From: Streptosporangium sp. NBC_01495
GTDB taxonomy: Bacteria > Actinomycetota > Actinomycetes > Streptosporangiales > Streptosporangiaceae
Assembly: GCF_036250735.1 (NCBI RefSeq)
Contig: NZ_CP109430.1
Span: 2,170,001-2,234,000, forward strand
Length of the DNA stretch: 64,000 bases
Reading direction: 5' to 3'
Shown here in pieces: positions 51,105 to 59,828 of the stretch (its first letter is position 1; each line of letters starts with the position of its first letter). A model generated the notes under the pieces. That model was not told the DNA's origin, did no database searches, and saw nothing but the letters and a program-made list of their open reading frames with translations. The translations under genes were made by a program, and so were the position numbers.

Positions 51105-51994
51105 CGAACACTCCTTAGTTTCTCCGGGTTTCTCATGATGTCGATCCCGGTGATCCGGCCCTCGGAGACGGTCAGCCCGTAGACGGCGAGCCCGCCCTCC
51201 GGCGTTCGCAGCAGCCCGGCCCGGCCGTTGACCGTGGTCACCGTCAGCCGGTCCGCGTGGCCGATCTTCCTGGCGATGCCGAGCAGGAAGCGGGCCACCC
51301 GCGCGGAGCCGTGGATCGGCCGCCTGGCCGCTCCCACCACCCCACCGCCGTCGCTGCGCAGCACCACGTCCGGATCGAGCAGCGCCGTCAGCGCGCCGAT
51401 GTCGCCGTCGCCGTCCCCGCCCCGGATGACCCGCGCGAACGCCTCGACCACCCTGCGGTGCTCGGTCTCGTCGACCTCGAAGCGAGGCGCCCGTGCCGCG
51501 ACGTGCCCGCGGGCGCGGGCGGCGAGCTGCCGGCACGCGGCGGCGGAGCGCCCGACCGCGCGCGCCACCTCCCCGAACGGCAGCCCGAACACGTCGTGCA
51601 GGACGAAGGAGGTGCGTTCGGCGGGGCTGAGCGACTCCAGCACCACCAGCATCGCCATGCTCATCGACTCGTCCAGGGTCACCCTGTCGGCGGGGTCGCC
51701 CCCGCCCACCACCGGCTCCGGCAGCCACGGCCCGACGTACTCCTCGCGCCGAACGCGCGCCGAACGCAGTACGTCCAGCGCGAGTCTCGATACTGTGACC
51801 ACCAGCCAGCCCGTGACGTCCCCGATCTCCGAACGCTCCGCCCTGCCCAGCCGGAACCAGGCATCCTGCACCACGTCCTCGGCCTCGTCGACGCTGCCGA
51901 GCAGGCCGTAGGCCACGCCGACCAGCCGTGGCCGGATGGCACCGAACTCCGCCGCGAGAGCTTCGTCACCGTTCACGTAAGGAGGACGAGACAT
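51101..51994 (-). CDS. ECF41-group RNA polymerase sigma factor with SnoaL-like C-terminal domain
   Basis: 297 residues from ATG 51994. Sigma region 2 reads VGVAYGLLGSVDEAEDVVQD; region 4 holds LSPAERTSFVLHDVFGLPFG. Group markers of ECF41 are all present: WLPEP in the linker (about 90), DGGG in the SnoaL-like domain, and the NPxKL ending (MRNPEKL). ECF41 factors lack an anti-sigma and are controlled by this C-terminal domain. An ECF41-type promoter lies across the annotated start, so the true start may be GTG 51976 (291 residues) on a leaderless or nearly leaderless mRNA. Confidence 0.93.
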   Translation of the reverse strand: MSRPPYVNGDEALAAEFGAIRPRLVGVAYGLLGSVDEAEDVVQDAWFRLGRAERSEIGDVTGWLVVTVSRLALDVLRSARVRREEYVGPWLPEPVVGGGDPADRVTLDESMSMAMLVVLESLSPAERTSFVLHDVFGLPFGEVARAVGRSAAACRQLAARARGHVAARAPRFEVDETEHRRVVEAFARVIRGGDGDGDIGALTALLDPDVVLRSDGGGVVGAARRPIHGSARVARFLLGIARKIGHADRLTVTTVNGRAGLLRTPEGGLAVYGLTVSEGRITGIDIMRNPEKLRSVR

Positions 51995-52011
51995 GTTCCA
52001 AGTTTGTGACA
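51985..52011 (-). promoter_or_regulatory. ECF41-type promoter of the sigma/AhpD operon
   Basis: On the minus strand TGTCACA (52011-52005) is followed by exactly 16 nt and CGTC (51988-51985). This matches the reported ECF41 consensus. Transcription would begin near 51978, just before GTG 51976, so the operon is probably autoregulated. Confidence 0.8.
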
Positions 52012-52068
52012 CCGCTCGAACCTCGCCGTCCTCCGGGGCGTCCAATCCACCGGCGAACGGAGCGTGAG

Positions 52069-55000
52069 TTGAGTACGACACTTATCGACGGTGATCCGCA
52101 GCGGCTGGGTGACTACTGGCTGGCCGGGCGGTTGGGCGCGGGCGGCCAGGGCGTGGTCTACGAGGCGTACGACGCCGAGGGCACGCGCGTCGCGGTGAAG
52201 GTCCTGCACGGCGACGCCGGGACCGACCCCGAGCTGCGCGACCGGTTCGGCCGCGAGGCCGCCGCCGCCCGGCGGGTGGCCTCGTTCTGCACGGCGGGCG
52301 TGTTGGACGCCGACCTCGACGGGCCCAGGCCGTACATCGTCAGCGAGTACGTGGAGGGTCCCAGCCTGCGCCGGGCCGTCGTGGAGGGGCGCCGCTTCAC
52401 CGGGGGTGACCTGCACCGTCTCGCGACCGCGATCGCCACCGCGCTGACCGCCGTCCACGAGGCCGGGGTCGTCCACCGCGACCTCAAACCCGACAACGTG
52501 CTGCTGGGCCCGGACGGCCCGCGGGTGATCGACTTCGGGGTCGCCCGCACCGAGGACATGTCGCTGACCGCGACCGGCATGGTGGCGGGCACCCCGACGT
52601 ACATGGCCCCCGAGATCTTCATGGGCCGGCGTGCGAGCGCGGCCGTCGACATCTTCGCCTGGGGCGGGATCATGGTCTTCGCCGCGACGGGGGCCGACCC
52701 GTTCCGCGCGGAGAGCCTGGGCGGGATCATGCACCGCGTGCTGTCGGTACAGCCCCAGCTGGACATGCTTCCCGAGCACCTGCGGCCGTTCGTCGCCGCC
52801 TCGCTCGCCAAGGACCCCGAGTCCAGGCCCACCGCCAGGGACCTGCTGCTCGCCCTGGTCAGCGGTGACGGGGCCCTCGACACCCCCGACACGCCGAGGC
52901 TGCTCGCGGTGGGCAGCGACGCCGGGGCCCAGGTCCGCGCGACCTCGGCCGACCCCGCGCTCGGCACCCTCGCCGAGGACGCCTACGTCGCGCTCGGCCC
53001 CGCCGAGCGGGAGCTGGCCCCCGAGATCTTCCTGCGGCTGGTCACCGTGACCGACGACGGCCAGCTGGTCGTACGCCGTGCGCAGTGGGCCGAGCTCCTC
53101 GACGGGCGCCAGGAGGGCGAGGCCGCCGCGGTACGGCGCCTCGTGGAGGTCTTCGCGTACCTGCTCACCCACGACGACCGGGAGGTCTGGCTGTCGCGGC
53201 CCGCGCTGCCGCAGGCCTGGCCCAGGCTGCGCGGGTGGGTCCGGGCGAACCGGGACGGCCTGGCCGTGCACCGGGGCATCCTCACCGCCGCGCGGCGCTG
53301 GCAGGTCCAGGGGCGCAGGGACGGGGACCTGTTCCAGGGCAGCAGCCTGGAGAACGCGATGCGCTGGGCGGCCACCGGGCGCCGCAACATCACGCTCAGC
53401 CCGGTCGAGCGCGACTTCCTGGAGGCCGGCGCCGCCCTCACCCGGCGCCGGGCCCGCAGGGGCAGGGTGCTCTCCGGCACGCTGGCCGTGCTGCTCGTCG
53501 TCGCGCTGGCCGCCGGGGCGTTCGCCGTGCAGCAGAGCAGGGTGGCCGACGCGCGCAGCGCCGTCATCGCCTCCCAGCGCGACCAGGCGACGGCCGCGAG
53601 GCTCGCCGCGACGGCCGACACGCTGCGGATCGCCGAGCCGGTCAGGGCCATGCTGCTCAGCGTGGCCGCCTGGCGGCTGGCGCCGGTGGTCGAGGCCAGG
53701 GCGAGCCTGGCCGGTTCTCTGGCCCAGCGGGAGACGGCCGCCTTCCACGACCCGGCCACCGGGATACAGACCCTCAGGGCGCTGAGCGCCGACGGGCGCA
53801 CGCTCGTCAGCGCGAGCGACGGCGAGGTGCGCGTCTGGGACGTGCGGACCGGCAGGCGCGTCGGCGGCTTCACCGGGATCGGCGGCGACCTGCGCGGGAT
53901 CGCGCTGAGCCCGCGAGGCGGCCGGCTCGCCGTGATCAGCGGCCTGAGGCTGAGGATCTGGGACATGCGGACCGGCAGGCCGACCGGCGCCGTCCTGGAG
54001 GTCCAGGGGCAGAACGCGGGCGGCGACACCAGCGCGTCCTTCGGGCGGTCGGAGGACTGGCTCATGGTCTGGCAGGGGGAGGGGTTCACCGTCTGGAACG
54101 TCGTGACCGGCGAGAAGCACTCCCCGCTCGGGGGAGCCGTCGGCACCGACATCTCCGCCGACGGGCGCGGGCTCGCGGCCGGGGACCTCAACGGCGAGGT
54201 GGCGGCCTTCACCTTGGACGGCCTCCGCAGGATCCCGCTGGGGAGCCGCTGCAACGCCTGCGCGTCGAGCCTGGCCTACAGTCCCGACGGCGCGGCCATC
54301 GCCGTCGGCAGGGGCAAGACCATCGAACTGCGCGACGCGTCCACCGGGACGAAGCTGGACCGCTTCTTCGAGCCGGGCGCCACCGGCGAACTCGTCTTCA
54401 GCCCCGACGGGCGCTTCCTGGCCTCGGCGATGGAGACGGCCCTGCGAATCTGGCGGGTCCAGGACGGCAGGCTGCTGCTCACCCAGAGGATCGACGCGTA
54501 CGACCCCGTCGTGGCCTTCGACCCGGACGGGCGCACCCTGCGCTACCTCACCGAGGACTCGGTGACGAGCCTGGACGTCTCCGCGCTGACCAGGCCCGTC
54601 ACGCTGAAGGGCCCGGGTACCGACTGGGCGGTCCTCAGCCCCGACGGGCGGCTCCTCGCCTCCAGGGACGGCGAGGCGAGCGAGGTCGTGATCCGCGACG
54701 TCCGGCGGCGCGTCCGGGTGGGCTCGCTGGACATCGGGCCCGGGGGCGCCGACGGCTACTTCGAGATGGCCTTCAGCGCCGACGGCGGGCGGCTGGTGGT
54801 CAACAACGGCGCGGACAGCCCCCGGCTGACCGTCTGGGACACCTCCACCTTCAAGCGGATCACCACCGTCTCCCTCACCCGCGGCGGCCAGGTGCCCGCC
54901 GTGGCGCTCAGCGCCGACGGCACCGCCGTGGCCTCGTACACCCTCTACTACGACTCGGAGGTGGAGCCCGAGGGGGAGATCCACGTCTGGGACGTGCCCA

Positions 55001-55617
55001 GTGGCCGGCTTCGCTGGTCGCGGCCCCAGGGCATCGTCGAGAAGCTGGTGTTCGCCCCGGACGGCAAGGCGCTCGCGGTCGTGGGCGGTGAGCATCGGCT
55101 GCTGGACGCGGGCACCGGCAAGCCGTTCGGCGCCACCTACGGTTCGCTCAGCGTCAGCATCCCGGCGGTCGCGCTGGCCTTCGGCGAGAAGGGTTCCCGC
55201 TTCGCCGTCGCCGACCAGGCCGGGCGGATCTCGGTGTTCGAGACCCGGGGCAGGAAGCGGGTGGGCAGCATGATCCGGGGCGAACCGGGAGCGGGGACCG
55301 ACCTGACGTACTCGCCCCGCGGTGACGTCATCGCCGCGGCGGTGACCGAGCGGTCGGTGGGGCTGTGGGACGTCGCGACCGGGCGCCGCCTCGGCCAGCC
55401 GATCGTCGCCCAGACCGGCGATCTCCAGACGCTGGCGTTCAGCCCCGACGGTGCCCGGCTGATCGCCGTCGACGGGGCCGGCACCCTGAGCGAGTACCCG
55501 GTCGAGCCGGAGGCGGTGGCGCGGGCGGTCTGCGGGCGCGCGGGCCGCACCCTGTCACGCGAGGAGTGGCGCACCTACCTGGGGGATCTTCCCTATCGCA
55601 ACGTTTGCCCTGCTTAG
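52069..55617 (+). CDS. Ser/Thr protein kinase with C-terminal WD40-like beta-propeller
   Basis: A 1182-residue membrane protein. Active-type kinase domain (about 8-265): GAGGQGVVYEAYD, Lys in RVAVKVLHG (about 42), HRDLKPDN (about 135), DFG (155), APEIF. A linker domain of about 170 residues (AYVALGPAERELAPEIFLRL to WPRLRGWVRANRDGL) resembles STAND-associated modules. One membrane segment (about 468-487) is followed by a long external WD40-like region (about 565-1150) with repeats such as LSADGRTLVSASDGEVRVWD and FSPDGRFLASA. TTG 52069 has GGAG 6 nt upstream and is the best of the in-frame starts. It diverges from the ECF41 gene. Confidence 0.9.
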   Translation: MSTTLIDGDPQRLGDYWLAGRLGAGGQGVVYEAYDAEGTRVAVKVLHGDAGTDPELRDRFGREAAAARRVASFCTAGVLDADLDGPRPYIVSEYVEGPSLRRAVVEGRRFTGGDLHRLATAIATALTAVHEAGVVHRDLKPDNVLLGPDGPRVIDFGVARTEDMSLTATGMVAGTPTYMAPEIFMGRRASAAVDIFAWGGIMVFAATGADPFRAESLGGIMHRVLSVQPQLDMLPEHLRPFVAASLAKDPESRPTARDLLLALVSGDGALDTPDTPRLLAVGSDAGAQVRATSADPALGTLAEDAYVALGPAERELAPEIFLRLVTVTDDGQLVVRRAQWAELLDGRQEGEAAAVRRLVEVFAYLLTHDDREVWLSRPALPQAWPRLRGWVRANRDGLAVHRGILTAARRWQVQGRRDGDLFQGSSLENAMRWAATGRRNITLSPVERDFLEAGAALTRRRARRGRVLSGTLAVLLVVALAAGAFAVQQSRVADARSAVIASQRDQATAARLAATADTLRIAEPVRAMLLSVAAWRLAPVVEARASLAGSLAQRETAAFHDPATGIQTLRALSADGRTLVSASDGEVRVWDVRTGRRVGGFTGIGGDLRGIALSPRGGRLAVISGLRLRIWDMRTGRPTGAVLEVQGQNAGGDTSASFGRSEDWLMVWQGEGFTVWNVVTGEKHSPLGGAVGTDISADGRGLAAGDLNGEVAAFTLDGLRRIPLGSRCNACASSLAYSPDGAAIAVGRGKTIELRDASTGTKLDRFFEPGATGELVFSPDGRFLASAMETALRIWRVQDGRLLLTQRIDAYDPVVAFDPDGRTLRYLTEDSVTSLDVSALTRPVTLKGPGTDWAVLSPDGRLLASRDGEASEVVIRDVRRRVRVGSLDIGPGGADGYFEMAFSADGGRLVVNNGADSPRLTVWDTSTFKRITTVSLTRGGQVPAVALSADGTAVASYTLYYDSEVEPEGEIHVWDVPSGRLRWSRPQGIVEKLVFAPDGKALAVVGGEHRLLDAGTGKPFGATYGSLSVSIPAVALAFGEKGSRFAVADQAGRISVFETRGRKRVGSMIRGEPGAGTDLTYSPRGDVIAAAVTERSVGLWDVATGRRLGQPIVAQTGDLQTLAFSPDGARLIAVDGAGTLSEYPVEPEAVARAVCGRAGRTLSREEWRTYLGDLPYRNVCPA

Positions 55618-55678
55618 GGGCAACTTTTTCGCCGCGGGCCGCATCAAACACCGCATGAGAGTGGCGCAGGAGTTGATC

Positions 55679-56914
55679 GTGGGCGACCCGTGGCGGCTGG
55701 GCGGCTACCGCCTCGCCGGACGGCTGGGGACGGGCGCCCTGGGTGTGGTCTACGAGGGGTACGACCCGGCCGGGGGGCGGGTCGCGGTGAGGGTCCTTCA
55801 CGACCCTTCGGGGCGTGACGCGTCCGCCGAGGCCGCCGCCGCCTGCCGCGTCGTCTCGCCCTGCACGGCGAACGTGCTGGACGCCGATCTCGACGGGCCC
55901 AGGCCGTACGTCGTCAGCGAGTACGTGGAGGGTCCCAGCCTGCGCCGGGCCGGGCGGATCTTCGCCGGCGACGACCTGCACGGCCTCGCGACCGCGGTCG
56001 CCACCGCGCTGACGGCCCTGCACGACGCCGGGGTCGTGCACCGCGGCCTCACGCCCGGCGACGTGATCCTCGGCCGGGACGGCCCCAGGGTCACCGGGTT
56101 CGGGATGGCCCCCGGGCGGGGAACGTCGCTGACCGCCACCGGGCTCAGGACGCGCGTGCCGTCGTACACGGCGCCCGAGGTGTTCACCGGCGGCGCGGCG
56201 GGTCCGGCCGCCGACGTGTTCGCCTGGGGCGGGATCGTGCTGTACGCCGCGACCGGCGAGGACCCGTTCGCGGCGGGCAGCCTGGGCGGGACGATGCACC
56301 GGATCCTCTCGCTCGACCCCGACCTGGACCCGCTGCCCCCTCTCCTGCGGCCCCTGGCCTCCGTCGCGCTCGCCAGGGACCCCCGGGCCAGGCCCGCCGC
56401 CCGCGACCTGCTGATCGCCCTGCTCGCCGGGGGCGCCCCGGGACCGAGGACGGTGACGACGGCGGGGCCGCAGGTGGCCTCGCTGCTGCGGTCGGGAGCC
56501 GAGGTGGCGGCCGGGATCCGTACGGCCTGCGACGACCCCGGGCTGGGAGCGCTGGCCGAGTCCGCGTACGCCGCGCTCGGCCCGGCGGACAGGGAGCGCG
56601 CGCCCGGGGTGTTCCTGAGGCTCGTCGCCATCGCCCCCGACGGGCAGCCGGTCGCCCGCGAGGCCAGGGTGCCCGCCGGGTCCGAGCGCGTCCTGCGCGG
56701 CTTCGCGGGGCTGGTCGCGCACCGGGGGGACGAGGCGACCCTGGTCCACCAGGCGCTTCCGTACGCCTGGCCCCGCCTGGGGGAGTGGATCGAGGCCGAC
56801 CGCGCCCGCCTCGTGGCGCGCGGGATGTTCGCCCGGCTGCTTTCCCCGCTGCTCGTCGTGTCGGCGGTGCTCGCGCTGCTGGCCGGGGTGATCGCGCTGA
56901 TACGGGTTGTCTGA
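55679..56914 (+). CDS. Pseudokinase paralogue of the upstream WD40 kinase
   Basis: About 411 residues, clearly homologous to the preceding kinase through the kinase and linker domains (LDADLDGPRPYVVSEYVEGP is shared almost exactly) but ending in a C-terminal membrane segment (about 388-408) with no WD40 part. All catalytic residues are lost: Lys to Arg in VAVRVLH (about 36), HRD to HRG and Lys to Thr in VVHRGLTPGDV (about 120), DFG to GFG (about 140). The Gly loop GTGALGVVYEG remains. GTG 55679 has CAGGAG 6 nt upstream; ATG 55655 is in frame. Perhaps an allosteric partner of the active kinase. Confidence 0.85.
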   Translation: MGDPWRLGGYRLAGRLGTGALGVVYEGYDPAGGRVAVRVLHDPSGRDASAEAAAACRVVSPCTANVLDADLDGPRPYVVSEYVEGPSLRRAGRIFAGDDLHGLATAVATALTALHDAGVVHRGLTPGDVILGRDGPRVTGFGMAPGRGTSLTATGLRTRVPSYTAPEVFTGGAAGPAADVFAWGGIVLYAATGEDPFAAGSLGGTMHRILSLDPDLDPLPPLLRPLASVALARDPRARPAARDLLIALLAGGAPGPRTVTTAGPQVASLLRSGAEVAAGIRTACDDPGLGALAESAYAALGPADRERAPGVFLRLVAIAPDGQPVAREARVPAGSERVLRGFAGLVAHRGDEATLVHQALPYAWPRLGEWIEADRARLVARGMFARLLSPLLVVSAVLALLAGVIALIRVV

Positions 56915-56972
56915 CCTGCGGATACCTGGGTAGGACGTTTACCGGAAATGCCACGAGTTTTCGGGGGGAAAC

Positions 56973-57218
56973 ATGGCGAACTGTGAAACGTGCGGTAACG
57001 ACTATGACATGAGCTTCGAGGTGCACGCCCAGGGCAAGGTGCACGTCTTCGACAGCTTCGAGTGCGCGATCCAGCGGATGGCGCCGGTCTGCGAGCACTG
57101 CGGGGTCCGCATCGTCGGGCACGGCGTCGAGGCCGGGCGCCACTGGTTCTGCTGCGCCCACTGCGCGCGGAAGGAGGGCATGGACACGCTGGTGGACCGG
57201 GTCGAGATGAAGGTGTGA
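56973..57218 (+). CDS. Zinc-ribbon/prokaryotic metallothionein-like small protein
   Basis: An 81-residue protein with two zinc knuckles: ANCETCGNDYDMSFEVHAQG (Cys 4 and 7, plus Cys 31 in SFECAIQ) and VCEHCGVRIVGHGVEAGRHW, then FCCAHCAR. Nine Cys and several His suit one or two structural zinc sites. Homologous small proteins are often annotated as metallothionein family in Actinobacteria. ATG 56973 has GGGGGGA upstream. A hairpin overlaps its stop codon. Confidence 0.82.
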   Translation: MANCETCGNDYDMSFEVHAQGKVHVFDSFECAIQRMAPVCEHCGVRIVGHGVEAGRHWFCCAHCARKEGMDTLVDRVEMKV

Positions 57219-57260
57219 GGCGGCGGAGCCTCACGGTTCGGGCCGCCGCGCGGCGGCCCG
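57215..57260 (+). terminator. Double hairpin after the zinc-ribbon gene
   Basis: GTGAGGC/GCCTCAC (57215-57221 with 57228-57234) includes the stop codon, and a perfect 22-bp palindrome follows at 57239-57260 (CGGGCCGCCGC and its complement). The remaining space to 57398 shows no gene. Confidence 0.65.
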
Positions 57261-57398
57261 GTGACGGCGCGTGTCGCCCCGCGGACGCCGCGCGCATCGA
57301 ATCCGCGTGAACGGTGTGAGGCGGTGTTAACGAGACTGCCACGATCAGGTATCGCGTGAGTCTGGCTGAGACCGCCTCCTACCCTCACACTGAGCCCT

Positions 57399-58802
57399 AT
57401 GTGGGATTTCGATGTCCTTGTTCTTGGTTCCGGGCCGGGTGGGCAGAAGGCCGCGATCGCCGCGGCGAAACTTGAACGGCGTGTCGCGCTCGTCGAGCGG
57501 CGCAACATGCTCGGCGGGGTGTGCATCAACACCGGCACCATCCCCTCCAAGACGTTGCGCGAGGCCGTCCTGCACCTGACCGGCCTCAACCAGCGCGGCA
57601 TGTACGGCCAGAGCTACCGGGTGAAGGACGAGATCACCGCGGCCGACCTGGGGATCCGCACCCAGCACGTGATCGGCCGCGAGATCGACGTGATCCGCAG
57701 CCAGCTGTCGCGCAACCACGTGACGACGCTCAACGGCCTGGGACACTTCGTGGACCCGCACACGATCGGCGTCGTCGACGAGCACGGCCACGAGACCAAG
57801 GTCACCGCCGACAAGATCGTCATCGCGACGGGCACCCGGCCCGCCCGCCCCGACACCGTGGAGTTCGACGACCACACCATCATCGACTCGGACGGCATCC
57901 TGCAGCTTCAGGACATCCCCGACTCGATGGTGGTCGTCGGAGCAGGGGTGATCGGCATCGAGTACGCCTCCATGTTCGCCGCCCTGGGGACCAAGGTGAC
58001 CGTGGTCGAGCGCCGCGACCGGATGCTCGACTTCTGCGACCTGGAGATCGTCGAGGCGCTCAAGTACCACCTGCGCGACCTGGCGGTGACCTTCCGCTTC
58101 GGCGAGACCGTCGCCGCGGTGGAGCGCCGCTCCCGGGGCGCGCTGACCGTGCTGGAGAGCGGCAAGCGGATCCCCGCCGAGACGGTGATGTACTCGGCCG
58201 GACGCCACGGCATGACCGACGAGCTCGCCCTGGAGGCCGCGGAGCTGGCCGCCGACGCCCGGGGCCGCATCCAGGTCGACGAGCACTACCGCACCACCGT
58301 GCCGCACATCTACGCCGTCGGCGACGTCATCGGTTTCCCCTCCCTGGCCGCCACCTCCATGGAGCAGGGCCGCATCGCCGCCCACCACGCCTGCGGCGAG
58401 CCGTTGCGCGGCATCCACCACCTGCAGCCGATCGGCATCTACACCATCCCCGAGATCAGCTTCATCGGTCCCACCGAGGACGAGCTGACCGCCTCCCAGG
58501 TCCCCTTCGAGGTCGGCATCTCCCGCTACCGCGAGCTGGCCCGGGGCCAGATCATCGGCGACACCTACGGCATGCTGAAACTCCTGGTCTCCCCGGAGAC
58601 CCGCGCCCTGCTGGGGGTGCACGTCTTCGGCACCGGCGCCACCGAACTCCTGCACATCGGCCAGGCCGTCATGGGCTGCGGCGGCACCGTCGACTATCTG
58701 GTCGACGCCGTCTTCAACTACCCCACCCTGGCCGAGTCCTACAAGGTCGCCGCCCTGGACGCCACGAACAAACTCCGCCGGGTGGCCCGCTTCGAACTCT
58801 GA
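57399..58802 (+). CDS. sthA: Si-specific NAD(P)+ transhydrogenase (SthA-type flavoprotein)
   Basis: A 467-residue FAD enzyme of the dihydrolipoamide dehydrogenase fold that re-equilibrates NADPH and NAD+. The FAD site is [20 protein letters not shown] (residues 5-24) and the NAD(P) site [19 protein letters not shown]. The redox motif reads [14 protein letters not shown], with Thr where the second Cys of the disulfide would be (GxC....C in Lpd). Loss of this Cys rules out a lipoamide dehydrogenase and matches SthA. The C-terminal dimer domain with a His is near [15 protein letters not shown]. Confidence 0.9.
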   Translation: MWDFDVLVLGSGPGGQKAAIAAAKLERRVALVERRNMLGGVCINTGTIPSKTLREAVLHLTGLNQRGMYGQSYRVKDEITAADLGIRTQHVIGREIDVIRSQLSRNHVTTLNGLGHFVDPHTIGVVDEHGHETKVTADKIVIATGTRPARPDTVEFDDHTIIDSDGILQLQDIPDSMVVVGAGVIGIEYASMFAALGTKVTVVERRDRMLDFCDLEIVEALKYHLRDLAVTFRFGETVAAVERRSRGALTVLESGKRIPAETVMYSAGRHGMTDELALEAAELAADARGRIQVDEHYRTTVPHIYAVGDVIGFPSLAATSMEQGRIAAHHACGEPLRGIHHLQPIGIYTIPEISFIGPTEDELTASQVPFEVGISRYRELARGQIIGDTYGMLKLLVSPETRALLGVHVFGTGATELLHIGQAVMGCGGTVDYLVDAVFNYPTLAESYKVAALDATNKLRRVARFEL

Positions 58803-58896
58803 TCCGTTCACGGCCCGCACGGCAGGCCGCCGCTCACCGCAGTCCGGTAAGCGATTGCCGCGATCTTGAGCTGCTCTTTGTGGTGGAATATGCCGA

Positions 58897-59445
58897 ATGG
58901 AGCGAGTGAGGCAGCTGGTGGGCGAGATGCTGATCTACTGCTTCGTGATCGTCCTGCTCACCGGCGGCTTCCTGGCGTTCTTCTTCACGCCCGGCAGCCA
59001 GATCGTGTATTACGACGGAAGCTACACGCCACTGCAGGGTGTTCCCATGAGTGCCGCCTACAGGTCGGCGCTGGAGATCAGCTTCGAGGTGCGCGGCGGC
59101 TTGCTCATGCGGCAACTGCACCACACCTTCTCGATCCTGCTCGTCACGGGAACCGTCGTCTGGGCCCTGCTCGGCAGGTTCCGGTACGCGTTCGCGGTGC
59201 TGGGCCTGGGCTTGGGCCTGCTCGCCGTGCTCTCCGGCTACGCGGCCGTCGACGACCTGCTGTCCGGGACCGTCCTGGGAAGACTGCCCGGTATCTGGTG
59301 GTACGGCCTGCACCTGCTGACTGCCCTGGGCCTGGGCGCCGTACTGGTGATCTCCTCACGGAGAGAGGCCGCCCGGCACCCCAGAACGCTCCGGTTCGTG
59401 GCACTGAGCCTCGGCCTCACCGTTATGGTGATCTTCTTTCTCTGA
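58897..59445 (+). CDS. Orphan QcrB-like cytochrome b N-terminal half
   Basis: 182 residues with four membrane segments, homologous to the N-terminal part of actinobacterial QcrB: YYDGSYTPLQGVPMSAAYRS, then LEISFEVRGGLLMRQLHHTF (about 48-75) and GYAAVDDLLSGT (about 113). One haem-ligand His pair (RQLHH) is kept, but the partner His in the next turn of the QcrB pattern (VHxxR) is replaced by VVWALLG. The quinone-site C-terminal half of QcrB is absent and no bc1 genes are adjacent. It may be a truncated paralogue or a membrane haem protein with a new role. Confidence 0.75.
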   Translation: MERVRQLVGEMLIYCFVIVLLTGGFLAFFFTPGSQIVYYDGSYTPLQGVPMSAAYRSALEISFEVRGGLLMRQLHHTFSILLVTGTVVWALLGRFRYAFAVLGLGLGLLAVLSGYAAVDDLLSGTVLGRLPGIWWYGLHLLTALGLGAVLVISSRREAARHPRTLRFVALSLGLTVMVIFFL

Positions 59446-59467
59446 TTCGAAGCGGTGAGATGTTCTG

Positions 59468-59782
59468 ATGACGGAAAGGCGGGGGAGTGGGCGCATGCGG
59501 GGTCGGCGCTCCTTGATCCTCCTGCTGGTCATGGCACTGGCGGCACTCCCGTCGGTCGGCGCCGCCGCGTCGCGAAGCCTGGGCTGTCCCGCGAAGCCGA
59601 TGACCGAGGCCGTCGCGCAAGAGGTGATCGACTTCTGGGAGCGGCAGAACGCGGCGGAGCAGCTCGAACCGACTCCTTCTTTCGTTTCGGACGGGGACCG
59701 CTACTCGGACAGCAAGGCGGGGACGATTCCACCGATCGGCATCGAGATCGTGTCTTCACCGGGTTGCCCCGCTGTGCGCTGA
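59468..59782 (+). CDS. Small secreted protein, unknown
   Basis: A 104-residue protein with a Sec signal peptide (RGRRSLILLLVMALAALPSV, about 11-30, cleavage near GAAA-SR). The mature part is about 70 residues with two Cys (GCPAKP and GCPAVR), which could form one disulfide. No family recognised. It begins 23 bp after the cytochrome b-like gene, so the two are probably co-transcribed and may act together at the membrane. Confidence 0.65.
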   Translation: MTERRGSGRMRGRRSLILLLVMALAALPSVGAAASRSLGCPAKPMTEAVAQEVIDFWERQNAAEQLEPTPSFVSDGDRYSDSKAGTIPPIGIEIVSSPGCPAVR

Positions 59783-59828
59783 AGCGGACTCGTCGGCTTC
59801 GGCGGTTCCTCCACCCTGGAAGTCTCTT

